Shown piece by piece: positions 18,271-27,393 of a DNA stretch of 64,000 nucleotides. Numbering within the stretch: position 1 is the stretch's first letter; the number at the start of each line of letters is the position of its first letter. The notes beneath the pieces were generated by a model. That model ran no database searches, had not been told where the DNA came from, and saw only the letters and a list, made by a program, of their open reading frames with translations. Where the stretch lies: positions 1 through 64,000 of the forward strand of contig DFMV01000023.1 in assembly GCA_002375765.1 (NCBI GenBank), read 5' to 3'. This DNA is from Rhizobiales bacterium UBA3584 (GTDB lineage: Bacteria > Pseudomonadota > Alphaproteobacteria > Rhizobiales > Devosiaceae). The translations under genes and the position numbers were made by a program.

Positions 18271-19647
18271 ATGCGCGTTAATCCCCAGTCCAGGCTGACA
18301 CTTCTATTCATCCTTCTCACGGTGTTTCTCGACATCGTGGGACTGGGCATCATACTGCCGGTGCTTCCAGGGCTGATCGTTGAGCTTTCGCATGAAGCGA
18401 TAACGGATGCAGCCAAGATCGGCGGCTACCTGATCTTTGTTTATGCGTCGATGCAGTTCATCTTTTCCCCAATTCTGGGCAATCTGTCCGACAGATGGGG
18501 ACGTCGGCCCATCCTGCTCCTCTCGCTGGTTGGCCTGTCGCTCGATTATCTCATTATGGCCTGGGCGCCCACGCTCGTCTGGCTGTTCGTCGGCCGCGTG
18601 CTCTCGGGCATCTGCGGCGCGGCGATGGGCACAGCAACCGCCTATGTCGCCGATATTACGCCCAAGGAAAAGCGCTCCCAGCGCTTCGGGCTGATAGGGG
18701 CGGCCTTCGGGTTGGGCTTCATCGTCGGTCCGGTGATCGGCGGCGAGTTGGGCGAATTCGGCCCCCGTGCGCCATTCTATCTCGCCTCGGCGCTGGCTGC
18801 CGCCAACGTGGTGTTCGGGTTTTTTGTCCTGCCCGAGAGCCTGTCGAAATTCCGGCGCCGCCGTTTTAACTGGAAGCGGGCCAATCCCTTTGGCGCGCTC
18901 TGGGCGTTCCGGCATACGCCGGTGATCTTCGTCCTGCTCGGCTGCGTGTTCCTGTTTTCACTGGCCGGACAGACCTATCCCAACGTCTGGAACTTCTTCA
19001 CCATCGAGCAATTCGACTGGGGACCATCCCAGGTCGGGCGCTCGCTGGCCATATTCGGCATCCTGTTCGCGCTGAGCCAGGCGCTTCTGGTCGGATTTTC
19101 CACCCGTTATCTCGGGGTCACGGCCACGGTGCTCATCGGACTGACGCTGGCAATGGTCGCCTTTATCGGCGTCTCGTTGATCCACACGGAATTGGGCCTG
19201 TGGACATTTCTTGTGATCGGTGCCTTTTCGGGCATCGCGGCCCCTGCCCTGACCGGGCTTCTGGCCAACAATGCGCGCTCCAATCAACAGGGCGAGCTTC
19301 AAGGTGCGGTCAATGCCTCAAATTCGTTGACCGCCATCATCGCGCCGCTTGTTGCGACCCAGATGTTCTCCTTTTTTACCACCAATGATCTGCGCCCGAT
19401 TACCTTCCCCGGTGCGCCGTTTTTTGCGGCCGGGCTGATCATTGCCGCTGCCATGGCACTCTTCATCTACGCCGCCATCAGGTACGATCTTTCGCACCGG
19501 CCCTACGATGAAGCGCGCGAAAAGCCGCGCTATGCGCAACCGAGCGGCCAGGCCGTCAATCCGCCCGAGACCGAGCTTCCCGAGGACGAGAACGGCAATG
19601 GGGTCGAAAACGGCGAAACCACCAGCGCACGGCCTGCAAACAAATAA
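18271..19647 (+). CDS. MFS exporter of the TCR/Tet family
   Basis: A 458-residue major facilitator with twelve predicted helices. Motif A appears as GNLSDRWGRRP, and motif C-like glycines are in the fifth helix (GFIVGPVIGGELG). The first helix reads VFLDIVGLGIILPVLPGL, typical of TetA-like proton antiporters. The last 40 residues are a charged, disordered-looking tail. An efflux role is likely; the substrate is unknown. Confidence 0.9.
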   Translation: MRVNPQSRLTLLFILLTVFLDIVGLGIILPVLPGLIVELSHEAITDAAKIGGYLIFVYASMQFIFSPILGNLSDRWGRRPILLLSLVGLSLDYLIMAWAPTLVWLFVGRVLSGICGAAMGTATAYVADITPKEKRSQRFGLIGAAFGLGFIVGPVIGGELGEFGPRAPFYLASALAAANVVFGFFVLPESLSKFRRRRFNWKRANPFGALWAFRHTPVIFVLLGCVFLFSLAGQTYPNVWNFFTIEQFDWGPSQVGRSLAIFGILFALSQALLVGFSTRYLGVTATVLIGLTLAMVAFIGVSLIHTELGLWTFLVIGAFSGIAAPALTGLLANNARSNQQGELQGAVNASNSLTAIIAPLVATQMFSFFTTNDLRPITFPGAPFFAAGLIIAAAMALFIYAAIRYDLSHRPYDEAREKPRYAQPSGQAVNPPETELPEDENGNGVENGETTSARPANK

Positions 19648-19669
19648 GGCCGGGGTTTCCCCCGACCTT
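19646..19669 (+). terminator. Hairpin overlapping the MFS stop codon
   Basis: A 10-base stem with one mismatch (19646-19655 with 19660-19669) begins in the stop codon. It is followed by only a short TTTCGTT, so it is a weak terminator candidate. Confidence 0.45.
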
Positions 19670-19691
19670 TCGTTCACTAGTCCCTTTTGTC

Positions 19692-19740
19692 GCGTGTCCG
19701 AACCGACAAAGTGGAATCCACCTTATCGGGACACGCTCTA
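19692..19740 (-). repeat. Stop-flush palindromic element, copy A
   Basis: Read on the minus strand it begins with the TAG stop codon of gnd, followed at once by AGCGTGTCC. The outer arms are 19692-19699 and 19729-19736, with an inner GTGGA/TCCAC pair at 19711-19715 and 19717-19721. It shares the TAGAGCG-GTCC start and the GGTTCGGAC end with copy B at 51171. Confidence 0.7.
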
Positions 19741-21147
19741 GCCGATCAGGCTCGGCCAGGTGTGGTGGAAGTCACCATCCTTGTCCAAGCGCTTGAACCC
19801 GTGCGCCCCGAAGAAGTCGCGCTGGCCCTGGGTAAGGTTGGTCGTTCCCCTCGCCTGCCGATAGGCATCGAAATAGGCCAGAGCCGATGAGAGGCACGGC
19901 GCGGGCAATTCGTTGATTGCGCAGGTGGCGACCACCGCACGGAGCGCGCCGTTGCTGTCCTTCATCATGTCGATGAAGGCCGGCTGGGTCAAAAGATTGG
20001 CCGCCCCGCCGCTGTCGAAGGCCTGGGAAATCTGATCGAGGAACCGCGAACGGATGATGCAGCCGGCCCGCCAGATCTTGGCAATGGTCGCCAGCGGCAG
20101 GTTCCAGCCATTTTCCTCTGACGCCTTGGCCATGACGGCAAAGCCCTGCGCATACGCAGCGATCTTGCCGGCCAGCAGCGCCTTTTCCAGCGCCTCGAGC
20201 GAAATGGTCGCGTTGCCTTTTACCCCGGCGCCGTAGATTTCCTCGCCCCGGACCCGCTCGCCCTTCATGGCCGAAATCGACCGCGCGGCAACCGCGCCCT
20301 CGATGGTCGTGGCCGAAACGCCCAGATTGAGTGCTTCGATGGCCGACCAGCGGCCCGTGCCTTTCTGGCCGGCAGCATCAAGGATCACTTCGACCAGTGG
20401 CTTGCCGGACTCATCGTCCACGGCGTCAAGCACATGGCCGGTGATTTCGATCAGGTAGCTGTCGAGCGGCCCCTTGTCCCACTCCTTGAACACCTTGGCA
20501 CAGTCCTCCGGGCTCATGCCCAGCCCGTCGCGCATGATGCCGTAGATCTCGGCGATCATCTGCATATCGGCATATTCGATACCGTTATGGATGGTCTTGA
20601 CGAAATGGCCGGCGCCGCCGGTGCCCAGATAGGCACAGCACGCTTCGCCGTTGAATTTGGCCGAAATGGCGGTCAGTACCGCCTCGGCGTTTTTCCACTG
20701 GGCTTCCGAGCCGCCGACCATGATCGATGGGCCATGGCGCGCACCCTCTTCGCCGCCCGACACCCCGATGCCCAGAAAGCCGATGCCCGTGCCATCGAGT
20801 TCCGAAAAGCGGCGTACGGTGTCATGGTAATTGGCGTTGCCGGCGTCGATGATGACATCGCCCTCTTCAAGCAGTGGCTTGAGTTCAGCAATCACCTGAT
20901 CGACCGGATCGCCGGCCTTGACCATGATGATGACCGAACGCGGCCGCTTGAGCATGGAAATGAATGTCGCGAGCTCGCCGCTGCCCATCACGTTGGATTT
21001 GAGATCTCCGGCATTGGCCAGAAACGCATCCACCTTGTCCGCAGTGCGGTTGTAAACGGCCACCTTGTAGCCGTTATCGGCAATATTGAGGGCGAGATTT
21101 TCGCCCATCACCCCGAGCCCGATCAGGCCGATATCTGCCTCTTCCAT
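19738..21147 (-). CDS. gnd: 6-phosphogluconate dehydrogenase (decarboxylating)
   Basis: Oxidises 6-phosphogluconate to ribulose 5-phosphate. The 469-residue length is that of the long, NADP-dependent homodimeric type. The nucleotide fold is GLGVMGENLALNIADNG, and the substrate and catalytic region is KTIHNGIEYADMQMIAEIY with GTGRWS further on. The ATG at 21147 has GAGAGG nine bases upstream and is preferred over a TTG at 21153. It is divergent from gluconokinase, so both genes feed or use 6-phosphogluconate. Confidence 0.96.
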   Translation of the reverse strand: MEEADIGLIGLGVMGENLALNIADNGYKVAVYNRTADKVDAFLANAGDLKSNVMGSGELATFISMLKRPRSVIIMVKAGDPVDQVIAELKPLLEEGDVIIDAGNANYHDTVRRFSELDGTGIGFLGIGVSGGEEGARHGPSIMVGGSEAQWKNAEAVLTAISAKFNGEACCAYLGTGGAGHFVKTIHNGIEYADMQMIAEIYGIMRDGLGMSPEDCAKVFKEWDKGPLDSYLIEITGHVLDAVDDESGKPLVEVILDAAGQKGTGRWSAIEALNLGVSATTIEGAVAARSISAMKGERVRGEEIYGAGVKGNATISLEALEKALLAGKIAAYAQGFAVMAKASEENGWNLPLATIAKIWRAGCIIRSRFLDQISQAFDSGGAANLLTQPAFIDMMKDSNGALRAVVATCAINELPAPCLSSALAYFDAYRQARGTTNLTQGQRDFFGAHGFKRLDKDGDFHHTWPSLIG

Positions 21148-21274
21148 GCACAAAGCCTCTCAACTTTAGTTCTATAGTCATTGTCTCTAGCCCTCGACGC
21201 GGGCGGGGGCAAGTTGTGCCGGCATGCCGAAATGCATCGCTCCCCCTTGCTGTCACCCCGATGCATCAATCGAC

Positions 21275-21288
21275 TGCAACCGATTGCA
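21275..21288. promoter_or_regulatory. LacI-family operator candidate between gnd and gntK
   Basis: The 14-base near-palindrome TGCAACCGATTGCA with a central CG has the form of LacI/GalR-family operators. It lies in the 197-base divergent gap between gnd and gluconokinase, 57 bases before the gntK start. Gluconate regulators of this family bind such sites in other bacteria. No LacI-type gene is in the window. Confidence 0.5.
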
Positions 21289-21344
21289 GCGCGGGCGCGG
21301 TCGTGGCAGGTAAGAAATCTCGAGCCAGCAGCATCCGGATGCCC

Positions 21345-21866
21345 ATGTCGTCTTCTTCCCCCGCCCAGCCCCGTCTCATAATCGTCATGGGTGTATCGGG
21401 CGCCGGAAAATCGACAATCGGAGAGGAATTGGCCAAACGGCTGGAAGTGCCCTTCATCGACGCCGACAACCTCCATCCGCGGGCCAACGTCGAAAAGATG
21501 CGAGGCGGCCGCCCGCTCGAGGATACCGATCGCTGGCCCTGGCTGGAGATCGTCGCAGATGCAATGCGCAACACCGCCGACACCAATGGTCGCGTCGTGT
21601 GCGCCTGCTCAGCCCTGCGTCGGTCCTATCGCGATTGCCTCAGGAACCGCGCCGAAGAGCCCATCGCCTTCGTGCTGCTGCACGGAGACAAATCGGTCAT
21701 TGCCCAACGCCAGGCCAATCGTCCCGGCCATTTCATGCCACCTGCCCTGCTCGACAGCCAATTTGCGACCCTCGAGCAGTTCGGACCGCAAGAGCGCGGC
21801 ATAACAATCGATGTCGCATTGTCGATCGACGAAATCGTCGATGAGGCCGCTGCGGCGCTCAGCTAG
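21345..21866 (+). CDS. gntK: Gluconokinase
   Basis: Phosphorylates gluconate to 6-phosphogluconate. The 173-residue protein is of the small GntK (P-loop shikimate-kinase-like) type: GVSGAGKST is Walker A, followed by DADNLHPRANVEKM, PLEDTDRWPWL and CSALRRSYRD, all family signatures. The ATG at 21345 places the P-loop near residue 16 as usual. It is divergent from gnd and converges on the TraB/GumN gene with a 4-base overlap. Confidence 0.95.
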   Translation: MSSSSPAQPRLIIVMGVSGAGKSTIGEELAKRLEVPFIDADNLHPRANVEKMRGGRPLEDTDRWPWLEIVADAMRNTADTNGRVVCACSALRRSYRDCLRNRAEEPIAFVLLHGDKSVIAQRQANRPGHFMPPALLDSQFATLEQFGPQERGITIDVALSIDEIVDEAAAALS

Positions 21867-22741
21867 CGCCGCTCGACGGTATAGCCCCGCTCTTCCAGTA
21901 TTTCCGGAATGGAATCCGGGCCCACGTAATGGCCCAGCCCGACGGCGACCAGCGTGGTACCCTCGCCGGCGAGGATGTCCTCGATCCCATCGACAAAGCC
22001 GTGATTGCGCTCAACGAACAGCACGTCATAGAACCCTTCGAGTTCTTCGGCGATTTCCGCAGTCTCCCTCTCGAGTGTTGAGAGGTCGCCATCGATCCAG
22101 CTCTCGAGTTCACCGACGAGTTCGGTCTTGGCATCCTCGTATTCGATGATGGTCTGACGCAGCACATCCAGTTGCACCGCCTCATCCATGCCCGACAGGG
22201 TTTCGAACTGGTCTTCGAACGTTTCGAACCCCTCCACGGGCGTGCCCAATTCGTCGGCGCGGGCCTTGATGTGCATGTCGATGCCACCTGCGGGGTCAAA
22301 CCCTGCCTCGACCAGCATCAGCGCGGAAATCTGCAGATAGGCATACCAGGGACGCAATCCATCGAAGCTTTCGAGCGGAACTCCGTGCTCGTCCAGAATG
22401 ATCTGAAGTCCCGCCATCTCCTCTTCATTGAGCAATGAAGACAACGGGCGATCGGGCGACATGCCGGACGTCATGATCAGCCCAAACAGATCGGCCGGCG
22501 GCTCGAAACTGTCGAGTTCGAGCCAGACGCTGTCGGCCTTTTCGAGGATTTCGGCCAGTTGGGGGCTTTCCCAATCCACCCCGTCGCGCATCATGTGGAC
22601 GGTGCCGATCATGTAGATGGTCGAATTCTCGTCCTCGACGACCCAGATCGGCGGCTCCGGCGTTTGAGCGGCAAGCGGGGTGGCCGTCGTTCCGAGCAGC
22701 AGCCCAGCCGCAATCCTTCGCGTCCATCGTCCAAGCGCCAT
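21863..22741 (-). CDS. TraB/GumN family protein
   Basis: A 292-residue exported protein of the TraB/PrgY/GumN family, proposed to be metal-dependent peptidases of the Tiki type. A signal peptide ends near LAAQ. Hallmark motifs are MIGTVHMMRDG near the N-terminus and VAVGLGHYVGPDSIPEILEERGYTV at the end, plus VERNHGF. GAAGGG precedes the ATG at 22741; the frame stays open further upstream without homology. The role in this organism is unknown. Confidence 0.88.
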   Translation of the reverse strand: MALGRWTRRIAAGLLLGTTATPLAAQTPEPPIWVVEDENSTIYMIGTVHMMRDGVDWESPQLAEILEKADSVWLELDSFEPPADLFGLIMTSGMSPDRPLSSLLNEEEMAGLQIILDEHGVPLESFDGLRPWYAYLQISALMLVEAGFDPAGGIDMHIKARADELGTPVEGFETFEDQFETLSGMDEAVQLDVLRQTIIEYEDAKTELVGELESWIDGDLSTLERETAEIAEELEGFYDVLFVERNHGFVDGIEDILAGEGTTLVAVGLGHYVGPDSIPEILEERGYTVERR

Positions 22742-22833
22742 AAGCTCAACCCTTCCAGTCATAAACCGAGTGGGGAGAACCCCCGACCCAAGAAATTGTT
22801 TCGAAAACTTCATGCCGCCATTACTATGGCGCC

Positions 22834-24705
22834 ATGACCCTTGCTCAAACCATAAGTGCGCCGCTTCATCGGCCCCTGCCCCGCCGCTGGATCGCTGCGG
22901 CAGGTTTTGCCGTGCTTGCCATGGCGGCGGTCGCCTTGTGGGGCAGCGGCTACGCCAACCGGCTCTATTTTGACGAAGCCCACGCGCGCGGCAATAATAC
23001 ACTGCGTCTCGCCGTGGCCGTTTTGCGCGGGCACATGGAGCGTTACGAGAGTCTGCCCAGGGTTATTGCCGATTTTGATGACATCAAGGCGGTAGTCGCC
23101 GATCCTGGCAATCAGGACCTGGTTGCGGACGTCAACGCCTATCTCAAACAGATCAACACCCAGTTCGAATCGTCCGACATCTACGTGATGGGAGAGGATG
23201 GCACGACAATCGTCGCCTCGAATTACGACAGCGAAGCGCCCTTCGTCGGCGAAAACTTCCAGTATCGCCCCTATTTCTACGACGCTATCGACGGCGGAGA
23301 GGGTCGATTCTTTGGCCTTGGCACCACATCGTTCAAGCGGGGCTATTATTTCGGCGCGCCGGTTCTGGTCGATGGGGAGTTCAGGGGCGTCGTGGCGGTC
23401 AAGGTCGACGTCGATTCCATTGAGGAGACCTGGCGCGGCGGCGACTACCTCATCGTCGTGACCGACCCCGAAGGCATTATATTCATGTCGAGCCGGGCCG
23501 ACCTGCTTTACAATTCCATGCTGCCGCTCACCCCCGAGCGGCTGGCCCGGACCGATGAAACGCGGCGCTATGCCAATGCCGAACTGGCCGAATTGCCGTT
23601 CCGCGAAACCGGCGATGAAAGCCATCGGCTGATCAGTATCGAGCGCGAGGAGACGGCCAGCGAATATCTCGTGGTGTCCGAATCCATGCCCGAGGCCAAT
23701 TGGACGGTCAGCGTCATGCTCGACACCGCCTCGGCCCGCGCCCAGGCGCTCACCGCCACCATAATCGCCTTGCTCGCAATTGCGCTGGGCACGTTGGCCG
23801 GTACGATCTATGCCCAGCGGCGCGCCCGTCTGCGTGAGCGCATGCACCTTCAGCGCGAGGCAAAGGAAATGCTCGAGCGCCGCGTCGTAGAGCGCACAGC
23901 CGAACTCGCCAGCGTCAATATCAAGCTCGAAGAGGAAGTGGCCGAGCGCCGGGTGACCGAACAAATGCTGCGCAAGACCCAGTCCGATCTCGTCCAGGCT
24001 GGAAAGCTAGCGGCGCTAGGCCAGATGTCCGCCGCGCTTTCGCACGAATTCAACCAGCCGCTCTCGGCCGCCCGCAACTACGCCGATAACGCGCTCGTAC
24101 TGATCGACCGGGGCAGAATCGAGGATGCGCGCGCCAATGTCGGGCGCATTTCCGGGCTGATCGACCGCATGAATTCCATTTCGCGCCATCTGCGCAATTT
24201 CGCGCGCAAGCCGAACCAGAAGCTCACAAACGTACCGCTCGATCTGGTGATCGGCGACACGGTCGAATTGATCGACTGGCGCTTGAAATCGGCTGGTGTG
24301 GAACTGTTCATCGACATCGAAGATGGCCCGCTCACCATCATCGGGGGTCCGATCCGCCTCCAGCAGGTTCTGGTCAACATCCTCACCAATGCCATCGACG
24401 CCGCCGAAACCGGAACCGACCGACGCATCGATCTTGTCGCAAGGCGCGCCGAGGAGCGTGCCGTTGTCACCATCCGCGACCGCGGCCCCGGCATAGCTCC
24501 GGGTCTGGCCCAACGCATCTTCGATCCGTTCTTTTCCACCAAGGGGGTTGGCAAGGGACTGGGGCTTGGGCTTTCGATTTCCTATAACATCATCAAGGAT
24601 TTCGGCGGCGAGCTGCGCGTCGAAAACCACCCCGAGGGCGGTGCGCTGTTCACCATCGAACTCCGGTACGCTCAAACCCGGGCCCTAACGGAAGCGGCGC
24701 AATGA
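22834..24705 (+). CDS. dctB: C4-dicarboxylate-type sensor histidine kinase DctB
   Basis: A 623-residue membrane sensor. Helices at about 20-40 and 305-326 enclose a periplasmic double-PAS-like domain with YRPYFYDAI and RGYYFGAPV, as in DctB. A coiled coil (about 335-385) leads to the phosphorylated H404 in SHEFNQPLSA, then the N box (NILTNAIDAAE) and G boxes (DRGPGIA, GKGLGLGLSI). It overlaps dctD by four bases (ATGA). The ligand may be a C4-dicarboxylate or another acid carried by the adjacent TRAP system. Confidence 0.93.
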   Translation: MTLAQTISAPLHRPLPRRWIAAAGFAVLAMAAVALWGSGYANRLYFDEAHARGNNTLRLAVAVLRGHMERYESLPRVIADFDDIKAVVADPGNQDLVADVNAYLKQINTQFESSDIYVMGEDGTTIVASNYDSEAPFVGENFQYRPYFYDAIDGGEGRFFGLGTTSFKRGYYFGAPVLVDGEFRGVVAVKVDVDSIEETWRGGDYLIVVTDPEGIIFMSSRADLLYNSMLPLTPERLARTDETRRYANAELAELPFRETGDESHRLISIEREETASEYLVVSESMPEANWTVSVMLDTASARAQALTATIIALLAIALGTLAGTIYAQRRARLRERMHLQREAKEMLERRVVERTAELASVNIKLEEEVAERRVTEQMLRKTQSDLVQAGKLAALGQMSAALSHEFNQPLSAARNYADNALVLIDRGRIEDARANVGRISGLIDRMNSISRHLRNFARKPNQKLTNVPLDLVIGDTVELIDWRLKSAGVELFIDIEDGPLTIIGGPIRLQQVLVNILTNAIDAAETGTDRRIDLVARRAEERAVVTIRDRGPGIAPGLAQRIFDPFFSTKGVGKGLGLGLSISYNIIKDFGGELRVENHPEGGALFTIELRYAQTRALTEAAQ

Positions 24706-26063
24706 GCGGGGAAAAGATCATCCTCGTCGATGACGAAAACGAATTGCGTCATTCGACCGCCCAGGCACTGGAGCTGGCGGGCTTCGAGGTCATCGATTTC
24801 GCATCGGCTGAACAGGCCACCCATTTTGCCGGCTTCGGCTTCAAGGGCATCGTGATTACCGATATTCGCATGCCGGGCATTGATGGCCTGACATTGATGA
24901 ACCGGTTGCACGAACTCGACCGCGACATACCGGTCATTCTGATCACGGGTCACGGCGACGTTCAACTTGCGGTCCGCGCCATGCGCGAAGGCGCCTATGA
25001 TTTCATCGAAAAGCCGTTCGTCACCAGCCAGCTGGCCGAAATCGCCGCGCGCGCCCTCGAGTACCGCAAGCTGGTTCTGGAAAACCGCGTGCTGCGCGCT
25101 GCCGCCGGGCAGAGCGACGATCTCGAACAGCGGCTTCTGGGCAGATCCAACGCCATGGTGGAACTGCGGCGCAAGCTGCGCACCATCGGCCCGACCGATA
25201 CTGACGTCCTGATCGTCGGCGATACCGGATCGGGCAAGGAAGTGACAGCCCGGGCGCTGCATGATCTGTCCCACCGATCGAGCAAGCCCTATGTCGCAAT
25301 CAACTGCGCTGCGCTCCCGGCCAATCTCATCGAAAGCGAATTGTTCGGCCATGAGATCGGGGCGTTTCCGGGCGCCATGCGGGCCCGGTTCGGCAAGTTC
25401 GAATTGGCCCAGGGCGGCACGATCCTGCTCGATGAAATCGGCTCGATGCCCATGGACGTGCAGGGCAAACTGCTCCGGGTCATCCAGGAGCGAACGATAA
25501 CCCGGCTGGGCTCCAATGATGGCCTGCCGCTTGATGTGCGGTTCATAGCTACCTCGAAAACCCCGCTCGAAGCCAATGTGGCGGAGGGCACGTTCCGGTC
25601 CGATCTGCTTTACCGGCTCAATGTCATAACTCTGGAAATCCCTCCGCTTTCTCAGCGGCGCGAGGATATTCCCCTGCTTTTCATGCAACTTCTGACCGAG
25701 GCGGCGGCGCGCTACCGGCGTGATCCGACCACGGTACCGCCGCAGGTTCTGACGGCGCTGAGCGAACGCCATTGGCCCGGCAATGTGCGCGAACTGCGCA
25801 ACGCCGCCGATCGCTACATCCTCGATCTGGGTCTGCCTTTTGTCGAAACGGCCAATGACGGGCCTGAAGGCGATTCGAGACTGGCCGACCGGGTGGCCGA
25901 GTTCGAGCGCGGCGTCATAGAAAGCGCTCTGATCGCCCACGCCGGAAGCCTCAAGCCGGTCTATGAATCGCTCGGGCTGTCGCGCAAATCGCTCTATGAA
26001 AAGATGCAGAAGTACGGGTTGGAGCGCGGCCGCTACCTGCCCAGCGAGGCCGAAGCTGACTGA
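24702..26063 (+). CDS. dctD: Sigma-54-dependent response regulator DctD
   Basis: A 453-residue NtrC-family activator. The receiver carries D54 in VITDIRMPG and lysine in FIEKPF. The AAA+ domain has Walker A GDTGSGKE (173-180), Walker B GGTILLDEIGS and an arginine-finger region. The sigma-54 contact loop, normally GAFTGA, reads GAFPGA at residues 220-225 (25359-25376). A Fis-type helix-turn-helix ends the protein (SLGLSRKSLYEKMQKYGL). It is co-transcribed with dctB and lies upstream of a TAXI-TRAP operon. Confidence 0.94.
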   Translation: MSGEKIILVDDENELRHSTAQALELAGFEVIDFASAEQATHFAGFGFKGIVITDIRMPGIDGLTLMNRLHELDRDIPVILITGHGDVQLAVRAMREGAYDFIEKPFVTSQLAEIAARALEYRKLVLENRVLRAAAGQSDDLEQRLLGRSNAMVELRRKLRTIGPTDTDVLIVGDTGSGKEVTARALHDLSHRSSKPYVAINCAALPANLIESELFGHEIGAFPGAMRARFGKFELAQGGTILLDEIGSMPMDVQGKLLRVIQERTITRLGSNDGLPLDVRFIATSKTPLEANVAEGTFRSDLLYRLNVITLEIPPLSQRREDIPLLFMQLLTEAAARYRRDPTTVPPQVLTALSERHWPGNVRELRNAADRYILDLGLPFVETANDGPEGDSRLADRVAEFERGVIESALIAHAGSLKPVYESLGLSRKSLYEKMQKYGLERGRYLPSEAEAD

Positions 26064-26074
26064 CCGGTCCTGAC

Positions 26075-26092
26075 GTGTGGGGGATTCCACAC
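26075..26092. promoter_or_regulatory. Palindromic enhancer candidate for DctD
   Basis: A GTGTGG / CCACAC inverted repeat with a 6-base spacer lies just after dctD and about 90 bases upstream of the sigma-54 promoter candidate, a usual position for an upstream activator site. The assignment rests on location and symmetry only. A terminator for dctD is less likely because no T-run follows. Confidence 0.4.
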
Positions 26093-26180
26093 ACCGGACG
26101 GGCCCAATGTTACCGTTTCCACCCACGCCCTTTCGAAAATATGAAAAAAGTATGACGAGCACGTCCGGGGCCGCTTGCGC

Positions 26181-26195
26181 AGGAGCACCCGTTGC
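26181..26195 (+). promoter_or_regulatory. Sigma-54 (-24/-12) promoter candidate for the TAXI-TRAP operon
   Basis: GG at 26182-26183 and TTGC at 26192-26195 have the required 10-base GG-to-GC spacing. The -24 half (AGGAGC) matches the consensus only partly. It lies 92 bases before the binding-protein ATG and directly downstream of a sigma-54 activator gene. Confidence 0.45.
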
Positions 26196-26286
26196 GGCCC
26201 TCATGGTTCACCGCCGGGCGATGCGGAGGACGTTACGCGCCCGGTGAGGAATGAACCCAAAGAGGTAACCCCACGGGAGGAACGCT

Positions 26287-27264
26287 ATGCGTTTTACCAC
26301 TCTTGCCGCTCTTGCGGCAGCAACCCTGCTCGCCGCCACTCCGGCCATTGCTCAGGATGATCGGTCCGATTGGCCCGCGAGCATGACGATCGGTACTGCC
26401 AGCCAGGGCGGCACATACTTTATCTACGGTACCGGCCTTGGCGGTCTGATCACTCAGGAACTCGGCGTCAACGCTTCGGGTGAAGTGACTGGCGGCCCGG
26501 TTCAGAACTCGACACTGATTGAGACCGGCGACCACATCATGGGTCTTGTCACCATGGGCCCGGCCTATGAAGCCTGGACCGGCGTTTCAGAACTCGCTCC
26601 CGGCGTCGAGCACAAGAGCCTGCGCGCCCTGTTCCCGATGTATCAGACGCCCTTCCAGGTCGTAACGCTGGCCTCCTCGGGCATTGAATCGGTAGCCGAT
26701 TTCGACGGCAAGCGCGTTTCAGTCGGCCCGGCTGGCGGCACTGCAGCCACCTACTGGCCGCGCTATTTCGAGATCCTGGGCGTCTCGCCCGAGATCAGCT
26801 ATTCGGGCGCCAATGATGCGGTCAGCCAGCTCAAGGACGGCCTGATCGACGCGTTTGCCTTTGCTGCCGGCGTGCCGATTGCCGCCTTCGCCCAGATCGC
26901 TGCAGAAAACGACGTCAACATCTTCGGCTTCACCGAAGAACAGCGGGGTCAGATCCTGACGCAGATGCCGGAAATGGCCGCGTTTGATGCCCCGGGCGGT
27001 CTCTACGAGGGCTTCCCCGAAGAAAGCCCGACCGTTGCAATGTGGAACTTCGCCATCGCAAGCGAGTCCATGCCCGAAAGCCTGGCATACGAGATCACCA
27101 AGCTGGTGATGGAAAACACCGAGCGCATGGTGCAAATCCACTCGGCGGCCGCGGAAACCACAACCGATAACGTCGACAAGAACACCTTCATGCCGTTCCA
27201 TCCGGGCGCCGTCCGGTATTACGAGGAAATCGGCATCGAAATTCCGGACGATCTGCGCGGCTAA
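26287..27264 (+). CDS. TAXI-family TRAP transporter solute-binding protein
   Basis: A 325-residue periplasmic binding protein. A Sec signal ends in AIAQ at about residue 23. The TAXI hallmark follows in MTIGTASQGGTYFIYGTGL, with GKRVSVGPAGGTAATYW marking the second ligand-contact segment. TAXI proteins deliver organic acids or amino acids such as glutamate or 2-oxoglutarate to TRAP permeases. A strong GGGAGGA site precedes the ATG. It is the first gene of a two-gene unit with the fused permease. Confidence 0.94.
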   Translation: MRFTTLAALAAATLLAATPAIAQDDRSDWPASMTIGTASQGGTYFIYGTGLGGLITQELGVNASGEVTGGPVQNSTLIETGDHIMGLVTMGPAYEAWTGVSELAPGVEHKSLRALFPMYQTPFQVVTLASSGIESVADFDGKRVSVGPAGGTAATYWPRYFEILGVSPEISYSGANDAVSQLKDGLIDAFAFAAGVPIAAFAQIAAENDVNIFGFTEEQRGQILTQMPEMAAFDAPGGLYEGFPEESPTVAMWNFAIASESMPESLAYEITKLVMENTERMVQIHSAAAETTTDNVDKNTFMPFHPGAVRYYEEIGIEIPDDLRG

Positions 27265-27393
27265 CGCCAACCATCTGAAGGGCAATCGGGCGGATGACGG
27301 TCTTTACCGCCATCCGCCTGTTTGCAGGAAAGCCAATTGAAGCGCATGCTATGCGCTATCCGGGGCTTAAGCGGCCCGCGGGAGGAAAGTTCA

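Noticed and set aside
24672..26204. A 510-codon open frame antisense to dctD, and similar long antisense frames over dctB, thrS and folE
   Set aside because: They are mirror frames of high-GC coding genes: no ribosome site, composition rich in Arg, Gly, His and Ala, and no recognisable domain, whereas the opposite strand encodes complete known proteins.
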